Shown one piece after another: positions 54,141-61,826 of a DNA stretch of 64,000 nucleotides (the stretch's first letter is position 1; each line of letters opens with the position of its first letter). A program made the translations under genes and the position numbers. Source of the stretch: Marinicella pacifica (GTDB lineage Bacteria; Pseudomonadota; Gammaproteobacteria; Xanthomonadales; Marinicellaceae); the NCBI RefSeq assembly GCF_014636635.1, contig NZ_BMEO01000003.1:62001-126000 (forward strand), read 5' to 3'. Under the pieces are notes generated by a model that was not told the origin of the DNA, searched no databases, and worked only from the letters and a program-made list of their open reading frames with translations.

Positions 54141-55325
54141 GTGCAACCCTCCTTTCAGACTTACCTTGCGAACTACGGTCATGCCGTTAATCTGTCGACT
54201 GACTGTTATCAAGTCTGGCAGCATGTTTTAATCGTACCCATTTGTGGTGAGACATCTGATTGTCTGCAACAGCTCATCAGCGGGATTCAAGGTGACCGAT
54301 ATTTAATCGTCGCTTGTATTAATCGACCTGATAATCACCCTAAAAGCAGTCACTGGCAGCGACTAAATAAACAATTAATCAATCACTTATGTCAACAAGC
54401 CAATTCGGTCAGGCAAACGGCAAAAGGTTATTTTTTGTCTTTTAATTGCCACGATATCTGGTTGCTGGATTTTAATGATCAGCCGTTTGATGGTAACCAA
54501 GGCGTGGGTTTAGCCCGAAAAATGGCCGCAGATTCAGCCCTGCAGTTAATTGATCAACAAGCCATCAAAAGTCGCTGGATTCACAGCACCGATGCCGATG
54601 TGGTATTGCCGCCTGATTATTTTCAGGTGGCGGTAGATACAAAGTATGCTGCCTACAGTTTGGCTTTTCAGCATAGTAGCCATGACCCGGAAATCAATCA
54701 ATGGCAGACACTGTATGATTTTAAATTAAGGTATTATCAGCAAGCCATGCGCTTTATCGGCTCGCCGTATGATTACATTCCACTCGGTAGCTGCCTGATT
54801 GTTCAAGCTGATGCGTATGCCAAGGTACGCGGATTTCCGATACGCAGTGGTGGTGAGGATTTTTATGTGCTGAATAAATTAACCAAAACAGGCCCAATCG
54901 CCCAACCAGACAAGCCGGTGATTCAGATTAAAAGCAGGTTATCGGACCGGGTGCCATTTGGTACGGGGCCGGCTCTACTGAAAATGAAAAACTCAGTTAA
55001 AACGTCACGTTTTTATCATCCACAGATATTTGCCGATATAAAAACCTGGTATCAGCAACTATATGATTATTATGAAAAGAAAGTTTTGCCCGATAACATC
55101 ATTATTAATAATTTTTGGAACATTGAGCTGCTTTTACATAAAACCTTGCGACAAACCAAAACAGCTAAGCGCTGGCAGCAGTTTGTGATTGAATGGTTTG
55201 ATGCGTTTAAACTATTAAAAACCGTGCATGCTTTGGAGATCAATTGGCCAAGACAGACGTTGGATGCGCTTCGGGAATTGGACTCTTTTTGGGCGTTGAC
55301 TGAGGGGTTGGTTGTGCCACATTAG
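54141..55325 (+). CDS. Glycosyltransferase-like (GT-A, family 2 form) protein
   Basis: 394 residues from a GTG two bases after miaE. HSTDADVVLPPDYF supplies a DxD motif for the metal-nucleotide, GGEDFYVLNKL resembles the catalytic GED block, and IPLGSCLIVQADAYAKVRGF is the acceptor-site region. The N-terminal half (VLIVPICGETSDCLQQLIS) is the start of a Rossmann-like GT-A fold. No membrane helix. Substrate unknown. It ends next to the repeat block. Confidence 0.72.
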   Translation: MQPSFQTYLANYGHAVNLSTDCYQVWQHVLIVPICGETSDCLQQLISGIQGDRYLIVACINRPDNHPKSSHWQRLNKQLINHLCQQANSVRQTAKGYFLSFNCHDIWLLDFNDQPFDGNQGVGLARKMAADSALQLIDQQAIKSRWIHSTDADVVLPPDYFQVAVDTKYAAYSLAFQHSSHDPEINQWQTLYDFKLRYYQQAMRFIGSPYDYIPLGSCLIVQADAYAKVRGFPIRSGGEDFYVLNKLTKTGPIAQPDKPVIQIKSRLSDRVPFGTGPALLKMKNSVKTSRFYHPQIFADIKTWYQQLYDYYEKKVLPDNIIINNFWNIELLLHKTLRQTKTAKRWQQFVIEWFDAFKLLKTVHALEINWPRQTLDALRELDSFWALTEGLVVPH

Positions 55326-55352
55326 AGGGATAAGCTCTCGATCAGTCAACAT

Positions 55353-55499
55353 GGAGTGCTGCTGAGCAGCACGACCCGCCGAGCCGGTTGGTGAGCGTAG
55401 CGAATCAGAGGCGAATAGCACGAAGTTATACGAAGTGTTCGCTGTGGCCGCTTTCACTTTTGTCGGGAACAAAAGTGAATGAAGTCCCAAGAACACACC
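55353..55499 (-). repeat. Shortened inverted copy of the 477-bp repeat
   Basis: Read on the minus strand this matches the middle-to-end part of the units at 15453 and 15935, from GGTGTGTTCTTGGGACTT to AGCAGCACTCC, but lacks an internal module (ACGGA-CAT-TCCGT, TTCGCC-TGC-GGCGAA and flanks) and some bases around CCTCCAT. The CACTTTTGT hairpin with loop TCCCG is retained (55455-55477). Confidence 0.8.
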
Positions 55500-55548
55500 C
55501 TTTTAAGTTGCCTGAGGCGGATTAGTTGGGATGAATTTGTGGAGAGGA

Positions 55549-55747
55549 TGGATGAAATACATCCTGTATTTCACACTTCGTGCGCCTTTGGCGTCAAAAA
55601 AATTTCGGGAAAATTTTTTCATGTAACCCGTAGGGCGATATACAGGGATGTATAGCGTAAAATTCTTTCCAGAAGAATTTTTATTCATCGCATCCTTGTG
55701 ATTCACCCCTTCGGGGCTAGCGTGATAGTTTGCTCCTGGCAAACTAT
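55549..55747 (-). repeat. Hairpin array 1
   Basis: A 199-bp modular array between AGAGGA and TTTGAACC. From left to right on the plus strand: a TGAAATACA/TGTATTTCA stem around TCC, a CGCC/GGCG mini-hairpin, a 9-bp AAAAAATTT hairpin (loop TCCCG, minus strand), an imperfect TATACA hairpin, AAAATTCTT with TCCAG (55659-55681), a CCCCTTCGGGG hairpin, and ATAGTTTGC with TCCTG (55725-55747). A 79-codon frame through it is not protein-like. Confidence 0.75.
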
Positions 55748-55851
55748 TTGAACCGACTCAGATGCTCGCCCTCTCGAACAGTCAATTCATTTTGTTTACA
55801 TATTCATAAGTTTTTTAAAAAATGTGAATACGGAGGGGTTATTCATAGGGA

Positions 55852-55921
55852 TGGATGAAATACATCCTGTATTTCACACTTCGTGCGCCTTCGGCGTCAA
55901 ATTTTGTTCCAGACAAAATTT
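55852..55921 (-). repeat. Hairpin array 2 (minimal form)
   Basis: About 69 bp between AGGGA and TTCGAACC. It has only three modules: the TGAAATACA/TGTATTTCA palindrome, the GCGCC-TTC-GGCG mini-hairpin and AAATTTTGT with TCCAG (55899-55921). The end is ambiguous by one base. It shows which modules are always present. Confidence 0.75.
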
Positions 55922-55987
55922 TCGAACCAGCTCGGGTTCTCACCCTCAACCAGCGCCATTAAATAGCTGATTGAATCAGATATTTAA

Positions 55988-56078
55988 TGGCGGTGAGAGA
56001 GGGATTCGAACCCTCGATAAGCTATTAACCTATACACACTTTCCAGGCGTGCTCCTTCAACCACTCGGACACCTCACC
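55988..56078 (-). tRNA. tRNA-Ser(GGA)
   Basis: The minus strand folds into a class II tRNA: acceptor GGTGAGG, D-arm, anticodon loop CTGGAAA with anticodon GGA (reads UCC and UCU), a long variable arm (TAGGTTAATAGCTTA) and T-arm GGGTTCGAATCCC. Discriminator G and an encoded CCA end the gene at 55988. It is nearly identical to E. coli tRNA-Ser(GGA) in its 5' half. A -10-like TAAAAT lies at 56092-56097. A damaged copy lies 460 bp upstream in the direction of transcription. Confidence 0.95.
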
Positions 56079-56248
56079 GCAAGGGTTGTGGATTTTACCT
56101 GTTTTCGTTGATAAATGGAACAATGATTGTTAAATCGTAGGGTTTTGATTTGATACTTTTTAAAAATTGGTCAACTCAGTTGTTTTATAACTGTCAATTC
56201 AACTTTATATTATAGGGTTGTCTTGTATGAATTTTAAAATGATGTGTC

Positions 56249-56540
56249 GAGAGGGATGGATCAAATACGTCCTGTATTTGCCACTTCGTGCGCCTGCGGC
56301 GTCAAAAAATGTTCCTGACATTTTTTTATTCATCGCGTCCCTGCGATTCACCCCTTCGGGGCTTGCGTGATAGTTTGCTCCGGGCAAACTATTCGAACCC
56401 TCGATAAGCTATTAACCTATACACAAGCTGATGTGAAAATTCATCGCTTCTTAAATCCTGCGGATTTAAACCGCAATGAATTTTGATGTGATGGTCTGCC
56501 GACGCCAGGCGTGCTCCTTCAACCACTCGGACACCTCACC
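56249..56540 (-). pseudogene. Interrupted tRNA-Ser(GGA) copy
   Basis: Three tRNA pieces remain in order: 36 nt from the 5' end through CCTGG in the anticodon (56505-56540), 34 nt covering the anticodon-stem 3' side, variable arm and T-loop (56392-56425), and eight bases of the T-stem (56249-56256). A 79-nt hairpin insert replaces AAAG after the first two anticodon bases, and a 135-nt hairpin array splits the T-arm after TTCGAA. The acceptor 3' strand is lost, so no tRNA can form. The 5' flank is duplicated too, with TATAAT at 56554-56559. Confidence 0.85.
56257..56392 (-). repeat. Hairpin array 3, inside the broken tRNA
   Basis: About 135 bp between GAGAGGGA and TTCGAACC. Modules: CAAATAC/GTATTTG palindrome with a compensatory end pair relative to arrays 1 and 2, GCGCC-TGC-GGCG, AAAAAATGT with TCCTG (56304-56326), CCCCTTCGGGG, and ATAGTTTGC with TCCGG (56370-56392). 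Its ends coincide with the T-arm of tRNA-Ser. Confidence 0.78.
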
Positions 56541-56610
56541 GCAAGGGTTGTGGATTATACCTGTTTTCGTTTGTAAATGGAACAGTGATTGTTAAATCAT
56601 AGGACATGCT

Positions 56611-57492
56611 TTATTTTTGACTGTTTTGTAATTGTTGGATGATTCGACTGCTGCCCATGATTTCTGAGGCTTCAATAACCACCATGATGGCACCGGGGTC
56701 AATGGCTTTAACCAGGCTTCTGAGTTGTGGAATACGGCGAGCATGGACGACCACAAACAACACGTGCTTGTTCTGATTTTGATTGAATCCGGTGCCCGAT
56801 ATCACGGTACCGTCACGGTGAAGTTGTTGGTTAATGGCTTGGCTGATTTCGCGGTATTGTTGTGAGACAATGTGAACGATTTTTTCACTGACACCGCCGG
56901 TGAGCAGCTTATCAATGACTTGTGCGGTAACGTAAATACTGATCATACTCCACAGCAGTTGTTCCATATCGCGAAAGATAAAACCCACGGTGATCAGTAT
57001 AATCAAATCCATAAACAGCACCGTTTGGGCGGGTCTTATGGTGGTATATTGAGCAAGAATTCGGGCGACTATCGAAGTGCCACCGGCAGAAGCCTGGGCT
57101 TTGAGCACCAAAGCAATGCCGATGCCGGCTAAAATGCCGCCGTACAAGGTTGATAATAATAAGCTGTGAAGCACAGGAAAGGATACGTACGCCGCTGTTA
57201 CATCGACTAAAACAGCTGTGATTATCATGGTTATAATGCTGCGGATGGCAAAGCCTAGATCGAGAAAATGAAAACCGGCTATCAGTAAAGGGATATTCAC
57301 CAGCAACATGGCCACACCCATCGATATATCACTGAGAAAATAGATAATCATGGCCATTCCGGGTGTCCCGCCGGTTAAAATTTTGGCAGGCACTAAAAAC
57401 AAGGAAATGGCAGCGGCCATAAGTGCCGAACCGATCAGAATCTTCAGAAAATTCTTGCTTTCTTCAAGCCAAAAAATGCGTTGTGGTTTCAT
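56611..57492 (-). CDS. YitT family membrane protein
   Basis: 293 residues. Five or six transmembrane helices (DUF161), e.g. ALMAAAISLFLVPAKILTGG and GILAGIGIALVLKAQASAGG, are followed by a cytoplasmic DUF2179 domain (VVVHARRIPQLRSLVKAIDPG). The glycine-rich TGGTPGMAMI and ASAGGTSIVA loops are typical. Function is not settled; some members are linked to transport. It lies six bases after tesB in the same direction and is followed by the broken tRNA. Confidence 0.85.
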   Translation of the reverse strand: MKPQRIFWLEESKNFLKILIGSALMAAAISLFLVPAKILTGGTPGMAMIIYFLSDISMGVAMLLVNIPLLIAGFHFLDLGFAIRSIITMIITAVLVDVTAAYVSFPVLHSLLLSTLYGGILAGIGIALVLKAQASAGGTSIVARILAQYTTIRPAQTVLFMDLIILITVGFIFRDMEQLLWSMISIYVTAQVIDKLLTGGVSEKIVHIVSQQYREISQAINQQLHRDGTVISGTGFNQNQNKHVLFVVVHARRIPQLRSLVKAIDPGAIMVVIEASEIMGSSRIIQQLQNSQK

Positions 57493-57498
57493 GTTGGT

Positions 57499-58380
57499 TT
57501 AAGTATTTTCGGGTTTGTCCCAGAGTCTCATCAAACCTTGTTGTGCCGTGGACGCCACTAATTTTCCATTAATATCAAAAACATGACCGGTTGCAAAGCC
57601 CCGTGCCTCAGATGCGCTGGGGCTGTCACAATCGTATAATAACCAGTCATCAATTTTTAATGGGCGGTGAAACCACATGGCATGGTCCAGGCTGGCAAAT
57701 TGTAAGCGTGGATCCAGATAAGAAATCCCGTGGGGCAGGGTGGCGGTGGATACCAGGTGGTAATCAGAGACAAAGGTTAATAAAGTTCGGTGCACCACTT
57801 GATCATCCGGTAACGGAGAACGTGCCCGAAACCAAATTCGTTTTATGGGTTTTTTTGGGGTTTCGTCAAAAGGATCCACGTCATTAACAAAACGGAACTC
57901 AAACGGCCCTTGGGTGGTTAGGGTGCGTCGCATGCGGGGTGACAACTGGCGAATTTTATCAATGGGTATCAGGGTCTTTTCGGTGAGTTCGTCAGGGCCT
58001 GGGACATCGGGCATCGGTGCCTGATGATCAAAGCCGGATTCAAGTTTTTGAAAAGAACAAGACATAATCAAAATGGTTTTGCCATTTTGAATGGCAGAAA
58101 CCCGGCGGTTACTGAAGGTGCGGCCATCACGCACCCGCTCAACCTCAAATATCACCGGCTTATGGCAATCACCCTCACGCAGAAAATAAGCATGCAGGGA
58201 GTGGACCTGATGCTCCCGGGTGGTGGAATAAGCGGCTTTGAGGGACTGCGCCAAAACCTGACCACCAAAGATTCGGCCGGTACCGATGTCTAAAGACTGT
58301 CCGCGAAACAGGTTTACTTCCAGGGTTTCCAGTGCAAAATACTGCAACAGGGTGTCGATGTCATTGTCTTGATTGGTCAT
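57499..58380 (-). CDS. tesB: Acyl-CoA thioesterase II
   Basis: 293 residues with two hot-dog folds. ALETLEVNLFRGQSLDIG and RIFGGQVLAQSL are the N-terminal signature; LDHAMWFHRPLKIDDWLLYD holds the catalytic Asp region, and ASTAQQGLMR the catalytic Gln. It cleaves medium and long acyl-CoAs, fitting the fatty-acid theme of the window. The amidase gene upstream overlaps it by 20 bases. Confidence 0.92.
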   Translation of the reverse strand: MTNQDNDIDTLLQYFALETLEVNLFRGQSLDIGTGRIFGGQVLAQSLKAAYSTTREHQVHSLHAYFLREGDCHKPVIFEVERVRDGRTFSNRRVSAIQNGKTILIMSCSFQKLESGFDHQAPMPDVPGPDELTEKTLIPIDKIRQLSPRMRRTLTTQGPFEFRFVNDVDPFDETPKKPIKRIWFRARSPLPDDQVVHRTLLTFVSDYHLVSTATLPHGISYLDPRLQFASLDHAMWFHRPLKIDDWLLYDCDSPSASEARGFATGHVFDINGKLVASTAQQGLMRLWDKPENT

Positions 58381-58942
58381 AATTTATCGCATGGCTTCCA
58401 ATGTTAATTAGACGGGTGCTTTGCATCACAGTTTGCCAAGGAAACAGAGGGCCCGGATCCATTTTACGCAAGATGGTATGAGACGGATTGTCCTCGGCCG
58501 GAATTCTGCGTTGATCCAAATCTTCATGGCCCACAATGTGTTGTAAGGCCGGCAACTGACGGCTCAGGTATTGAATCAGTTGAATTAATGCAGAAATTTG
58601 TTGATCCGGATAGGCTTCTTTCATGTTTTGGTGGTCGCTGTGGTACCAGTTGGGGTATCGGCCTGTGTTCACCAGTTCAATGCCGACACTGTTCTGGTTA
58701 TGGTCTTTAACATGGTGCGCCACCCGATCCAGCGACACCCATTGGTACACCTTGCCGTTGCGATCAATGTAAAAGTGACCGCTGTTGCCGGTTCCACTGT
58801 CGTATAATATCTTTTCTCCATATTCCCGAGCCATGGCCAGGTCCGGTAATTCGGTGCAATGAATCACCAGTAGATTGATGGCCGTCAAAGGGCGTTTATA
58901 AAGCCGTGAATCATAGCTGAGTTTTTGTGGATGAATCTTCAC
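58361..58942 (-). CDS. N-acetylmuramoyl-L-alanine amidase (AmpD-like, Amidase_2)
   Basis: 193 residues from a GTG at 58942; a TTG at 59002 is an alternative, so the start is uncertain. Zinc ligands of the family are seen as His in LVIHCTELPD, His in IVGHEDLDQ and Asp in KMDPGPLFPW. No signal peptide is clear, suggesting a cytoplasmic AmpD-like role in recycling anhydro-muropeptides. Divergent from yceD. Confidence 0.82.
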   Translation of the reverse strand: MKIHPQKLSYDSRLYKRPLTAINLLVIHCTELPDLAMAREYGEKILYDSGTGNSGHFYIDRNGKVYQWVSLDRVAHHVKDHNQNSVGIELVNTGRYPNWYHSDHQNMKEAYPDQQISALIQLIQYLSRQLPALQHIVGHEDLDQRRIPAEDNPSHTILRKMDPGPLFPWQTVMQSTRLINIGSHAINYDQSRQ

Positions 58943-59021
58943 TCGACGCTTGCATAAAAGCCGTGATTTTATCAAAATTATGCAGGCAGTGCTTGGCTGC
59001 AATAAAAAAATGTTATAGCAT

Positions 59022-59050
59022 TTGCATTAGTTATTAAAAACCTTTAGAAT
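59022..59050 (+). promoter_or_regulatory. Promoter for yceD-rpmF, nearly leaderless
   Basis: TTGCAT (59022-59027), 17-bp spacer, TAGAAT (59045-59050), then a GC-rich TCGCCGG. The expected start is near 59057, three bases before the ATG. Confidence 0.6.
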
Positions 59051-59059
59051 TCGCCGGCT

Positions 59060-59566
59060 ATGGCTCAGTCACTACCAGAATCCATTGATTTAAATGCTGC
59101 GGTGAGAAACCGCTGGCAATTGTCAGGTCAAATTAAATTATCCGATCTGCAGAGGATGCCACATGAACTGTTGCACAGTGAAGACAGTTTGATTGAATAT
59201 GCTATTCAGTTTCAGACATCGCAAACAGTTCTGGGTGAAGCAATCATTAAGGTCAAAGGTGATTTAGAATTAATCTGTCAGCGCAGTTTAGAGCCATTTA
59301 CTTACACCATTGAAAATGTAAGTACAGTTGGTTTTATCAGTGAAGTGGAAGATGAAGCCAAACTACCGCCGGATGTACTGGCCACATGGGTTGAAGACAT
59401 GTTGGTTGACCCCAAGGCACTGGTGGAAGACGAAATATTATTATTGATTCCGGATTACCCGAATAAAACCGGAGCCAAATTAGACAGTAAATACCTCAGC
59501 GATGATGCTGATGAACCGGAAAGCGGCGGAGAAAATCCATTTTCCGTGTTAAAAGATTTAAAATAA
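59060..59566 (+). CDS. yceD: YceD/DUF177 protein
   Basis: 168 residues. [20 protein letters not shown] carries the family core and [14 protein letters not shown] the C-terminal conserved block; the two Cys that bind metal in many members are reduced to one here. YceD affects 23S rRNA level and is almost always upstream of rpmF, as here (16-bp gap). It is the first gene of the fatty-acid synthesis cluster. Confidence 0.88.
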   Translation: MAQSLPESIDLNAAVRNRWQLSGQIKLSDLQRMPHELLHSEDSLIEYAIQFQTSQTVLGEAIIKVKGDLELICQRSLEPFTYTIENVSTVGFISEVEDEAKLPPDVLATWVEDMLVDPKALVEDEILLLIPDYPNKTGAKLDSKYLSDDADEPESGGENPFSVLKDLK

Positions 59567-59582
59567 TTTTGGAGAACCTAAG

Positions 59583-59771
59583 ATGGCAGTACAAAAAAGT
59601 CGAAAAACCCCTTCCAAACGAGGTATGCGACGTGCTCATGACAAATTAAAATCACGTACTTTATCTGTTGAGCCGGAAACCGGTGAAACCCACTTACGAC
59701 ACCATGTCAGTCCTGAAGGTTTTTACCGGGGTAAAGAAGTGATTCAGTTTGAGCCGGTTATCGAAGAATAA
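59583..59771 (+). CDS. rpmF: Ribosomal protein L32
   Basis: 62 residues. [20 protein letters not shown] is the L32 N-terminus and [17 protein letters not shown] the conserved C-terminal part. No zinc-binding Cys, the usual form in gammaproteobacteria. A strong GGAG-type site precedes it. plsX follows after 114 bp with no gene between. Confidence 0.96.
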   Translation: MAVQKSRKTPSKRGMRRAHDKLKSRTLSVEPETGETHLRHHVSPEGFYRGKEVIQFEPVIEE

Positions 59772-59885
59772 TTAACCGAATGCCTGGTAATTATTGGATC
59801 GTGGATGTCGCGGTTAATCAGGCAAAATTGAGCGCATCAAAGGGTGAATCAGTGATTTGCCCTTTGTGTTTTTGGGGCTTTTAAA

Positions 59886-60827
59886 ATGGTGTGTGTGGCA
59901 GTCGATTTGATGGGCGGTGATACACCGGTTGAAGACCGGTTTAATGCCGTGCTTAAATTTGCCAGAAAAAACCCTGCCGTTGACCTATTGGTTTTTGTGG
60001 CGGCGCCTTTTGCCCAACAGCTCAAACAAAAAGCCGGACAGTTACCCGATAATTGGGTAACCGAAGTGTGTGTTTCACAAATCATGATGTCCGAAAGCCC
60101 ACTGGCGGCCTTGCGCAACAAGCAGGACAGCAGTTTGTCGATGGCCATCAAAGCCATACAGGAAAACCGGGCTGATGCTGTCTTATCGGCGGGTAACACC
60201 GGTGCACTGGTGGCATTTGCGAAATACTGGTTAAAACTGATGCGCCCCATTGAAAGACCGGCATTGGCCACAGTTTTGCCCGGTCAGCCCAAACCCACCT
60301 TGCTTTTAGATGTGGGGGCCAGTCTGGAATACCGGGCCCAGGATTTTTATAATTTGGCCGAATTGGGTGTGCAGATGGCACCTCGCTTAATACCCGGTTT
60401 AAAAAACCCTGAAGTGGCTTTGTTAAATGTAGGTACCGAACACATTAAAGGCCATGACACCATTCAGCAAGCCGATCATCTGTTACAGCAATCGCCGCAC
60501 AATTACAGCGGATTTTGTGAAGGCAGTGACTTATTCAACGGCCGCTATGATGTGATTTGCTGCGATGGCTTTGTCGGGAACATCACCTTAAAAGCCTGTG
60601 AGGGATTGATAAAAAGCATACAGCATCAAAACCGTCGCCTGGGTTGGCGACGGTGGATACCGGGATTTAAAACTGTTAATTTAAATCCGGCACAATATAA
60701 TGGGGCATTATTGCTTGGATTAGACGGTTTGGTGGTGAAATCACACGGGCATTCTGGGGCTGATGCTTTCTTCCATGCTTTGCAACGCACCACAAATTAC
60801 GTTAACACCTTTAAAGTCGCCCGATAA
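59886..60827 (+). CDS. plsX: Phosphate acyltransferase PlsX
   Basis: 313 residues. CVAVDLMGGDTP, ADAVLSAGNTGALVAFA, LLLDVGAS and VCDGFVGNITLKACEG-like VICCDGFVGNI are the family's conserved blocks. It converts acyl-ACP to acyl-phosphate for phospholipid synthesis. Followed by fabH after 11 bp. Slightly shorter than E. coli PlsX. Confidence 0.95.
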   Translation: MVCVAVDLMGGDTPVEDRFNAVLKFARKNPAVDLLVFVAAPFAQQLKQKAGQLPDNWVTEVCVSQIMMSESPLAALRNKQDSSLSMAIKAIQENRADAVLSAGNTGALVAFAKYWLKLMRPIERPALATVLPGQPKPTLLLDVGASLEYRAQDFYNLAELGVQMAPRLIPGLKNPEVALLNVGTEHIKGHDTIQQADHLLQQSPHNYSGFCEGSDLFNGRYDVICCDGFVGNITLKACEGLIKSIQHQNRRLGWRRWIPGFKTVNLNPAQYNGALLLGLDGLVVKSHGHSGADAFFHALQRTTNYVNTFKVAR

Positions 60828-60838
60828 GAGAACGAAGA

Positions 60839-61810
60839 ATGAGAACATATGCACGCATAAGCAGTACCGGTAGCGCGTTACCCGAGAAAATTTTGACTAA
60901 TTCCGATCTGGAAAAGATGGTTGATACGGATGATCAATGGATTCAGGATCGCACCGGTATTAAACAGCGGCATGTGGCGGTTGACGGAGAAACGACCTCG
61001 ACCTTGGCTGTTCAAGCGGCGAAACAAGCTTTGCAACGGGCCAATATGACCGCAGATGAACTGGATTTGATTGTGGTGGGCACCACCACCCCGGACTTGG
61101 TTTTTCCCAGTACCGCCTGTTTGGTTCAAAAAGCCCTGGGTTGTCCGGGCATCACCGCCTTCGATGTGAATGCAGCGTGTAGCGGTTCCATTTATGCCCT
61201 TGGTGTGGCGGATAAATTTATTCAGACCGGCCAACATAAAAAAGCGCTGGTGATTGGTGCTGAAACCCTGACAAGAATGGTGGACTGGACGGACCGGGCG
61301 ACCTGTGTTTTATTTGGTGACGGTGCCAGCGCCATTATTTTAGAACCCTCACAAGAGCCCGGCATTTTATCCACCCATTTACATGCCGATGGCTCACATG
61401 ATGATTTACTGAATGCCACCGTGGGCGTATCCAGTGGGTTGAAAAATGAACCCAATGGTGGTTTAAAAATCCGCATGAAAGGCAATGAGGTGTTTAAAAC
61501 AGCGGTTTTGACCTTGGGCAAAATTGTCACCCAGACATTAAAGGCCAACCACATGAAAAAATCAGATGTGGATTGGTTAATCCCCCATCAGGCCAATTTG
61601 CGAATTATTGCCGCCACCGCCAAAAAACTGAACATGGATATGGATCAGGTGATTGTGACGGTGGATAAACACGGAAATACGTCGGCAGCGTCGGTGGGTC
61701 TGGCTTTGGATGAGGCCATCAGTTCAGGGAAAATCAAACGGGGTGAAGTGCTATTGCTGGAAGCCTTTGGTGGTGGATTTACCTGGGGTTCTGCCTTAAT
61801 AAAATACTGA
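60839..61810 (+). CDS. fabH: 3-oxoacyl-ACP synthase III
   Basis: 323 residues. Catalytic triad C114 (DVNAACSGS), H250 (LIPHQANLR) and N280 (DKHGNTSAAS). It condenses acetyl-CoA with malonyl-ACP to start fatty-acid chains. fabD, usually next, is missing; fabG follows after 16 bp. Confidence 0.96.
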   Translation: MRTYARISSTGSALPEKILTNSDLEKMVDTDDQWIQDRTGIKQRHVAVDGETTSTLAVQAAKQALQRANMTADELDLIVVGTTTPDLVFPSTACLVQKALGCPGITAFDVNAACSGSIYALGVADKFIQTGQHKKALVIGAETLTRMVDWTDRATCVLFGDGASAIILEPSQEPGILSTHLHADGSHDDLLNATVGVSSGLKNEPNGGLKIRMKGNEVFKTAVLTLGKIVTQTLKANHMKKSDVDWLIPHQANLRIIAATAKKLNMDMDQVIVTVDKHGNTSAASVGLALDEAISSGKIKRGEVLLLEAFGGGFTWGSALIKY

Positions 61811-61826
61811 TTTTAAAGGAGAAGTT

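Noticed and set aside
55503-56387. Minus-strand reading frames of 79 and 60 codons with similar N-termini (MPGANYHASPEGV)
   Set aside because: They run through the hairpin arrays; their likeness comes from repeated DNA, not from protein conservation.
55549-56392. Hairpin arrays as a CRISPR array or integron attC cassette array
   Set aside because: There are no regularly spaced identical repeats with unique spacers, no cas genes and no integrase; module lengths vary and the paired arms are within modules.
56249-56540. Broken tRNA as a tRNA gene with a group I intron
   Set aside because: The anticodon insert is only 79 nt, a second insert splits the T-arm, and the acceptor 3' strand is missing, so splicing could not restore a tRNA.
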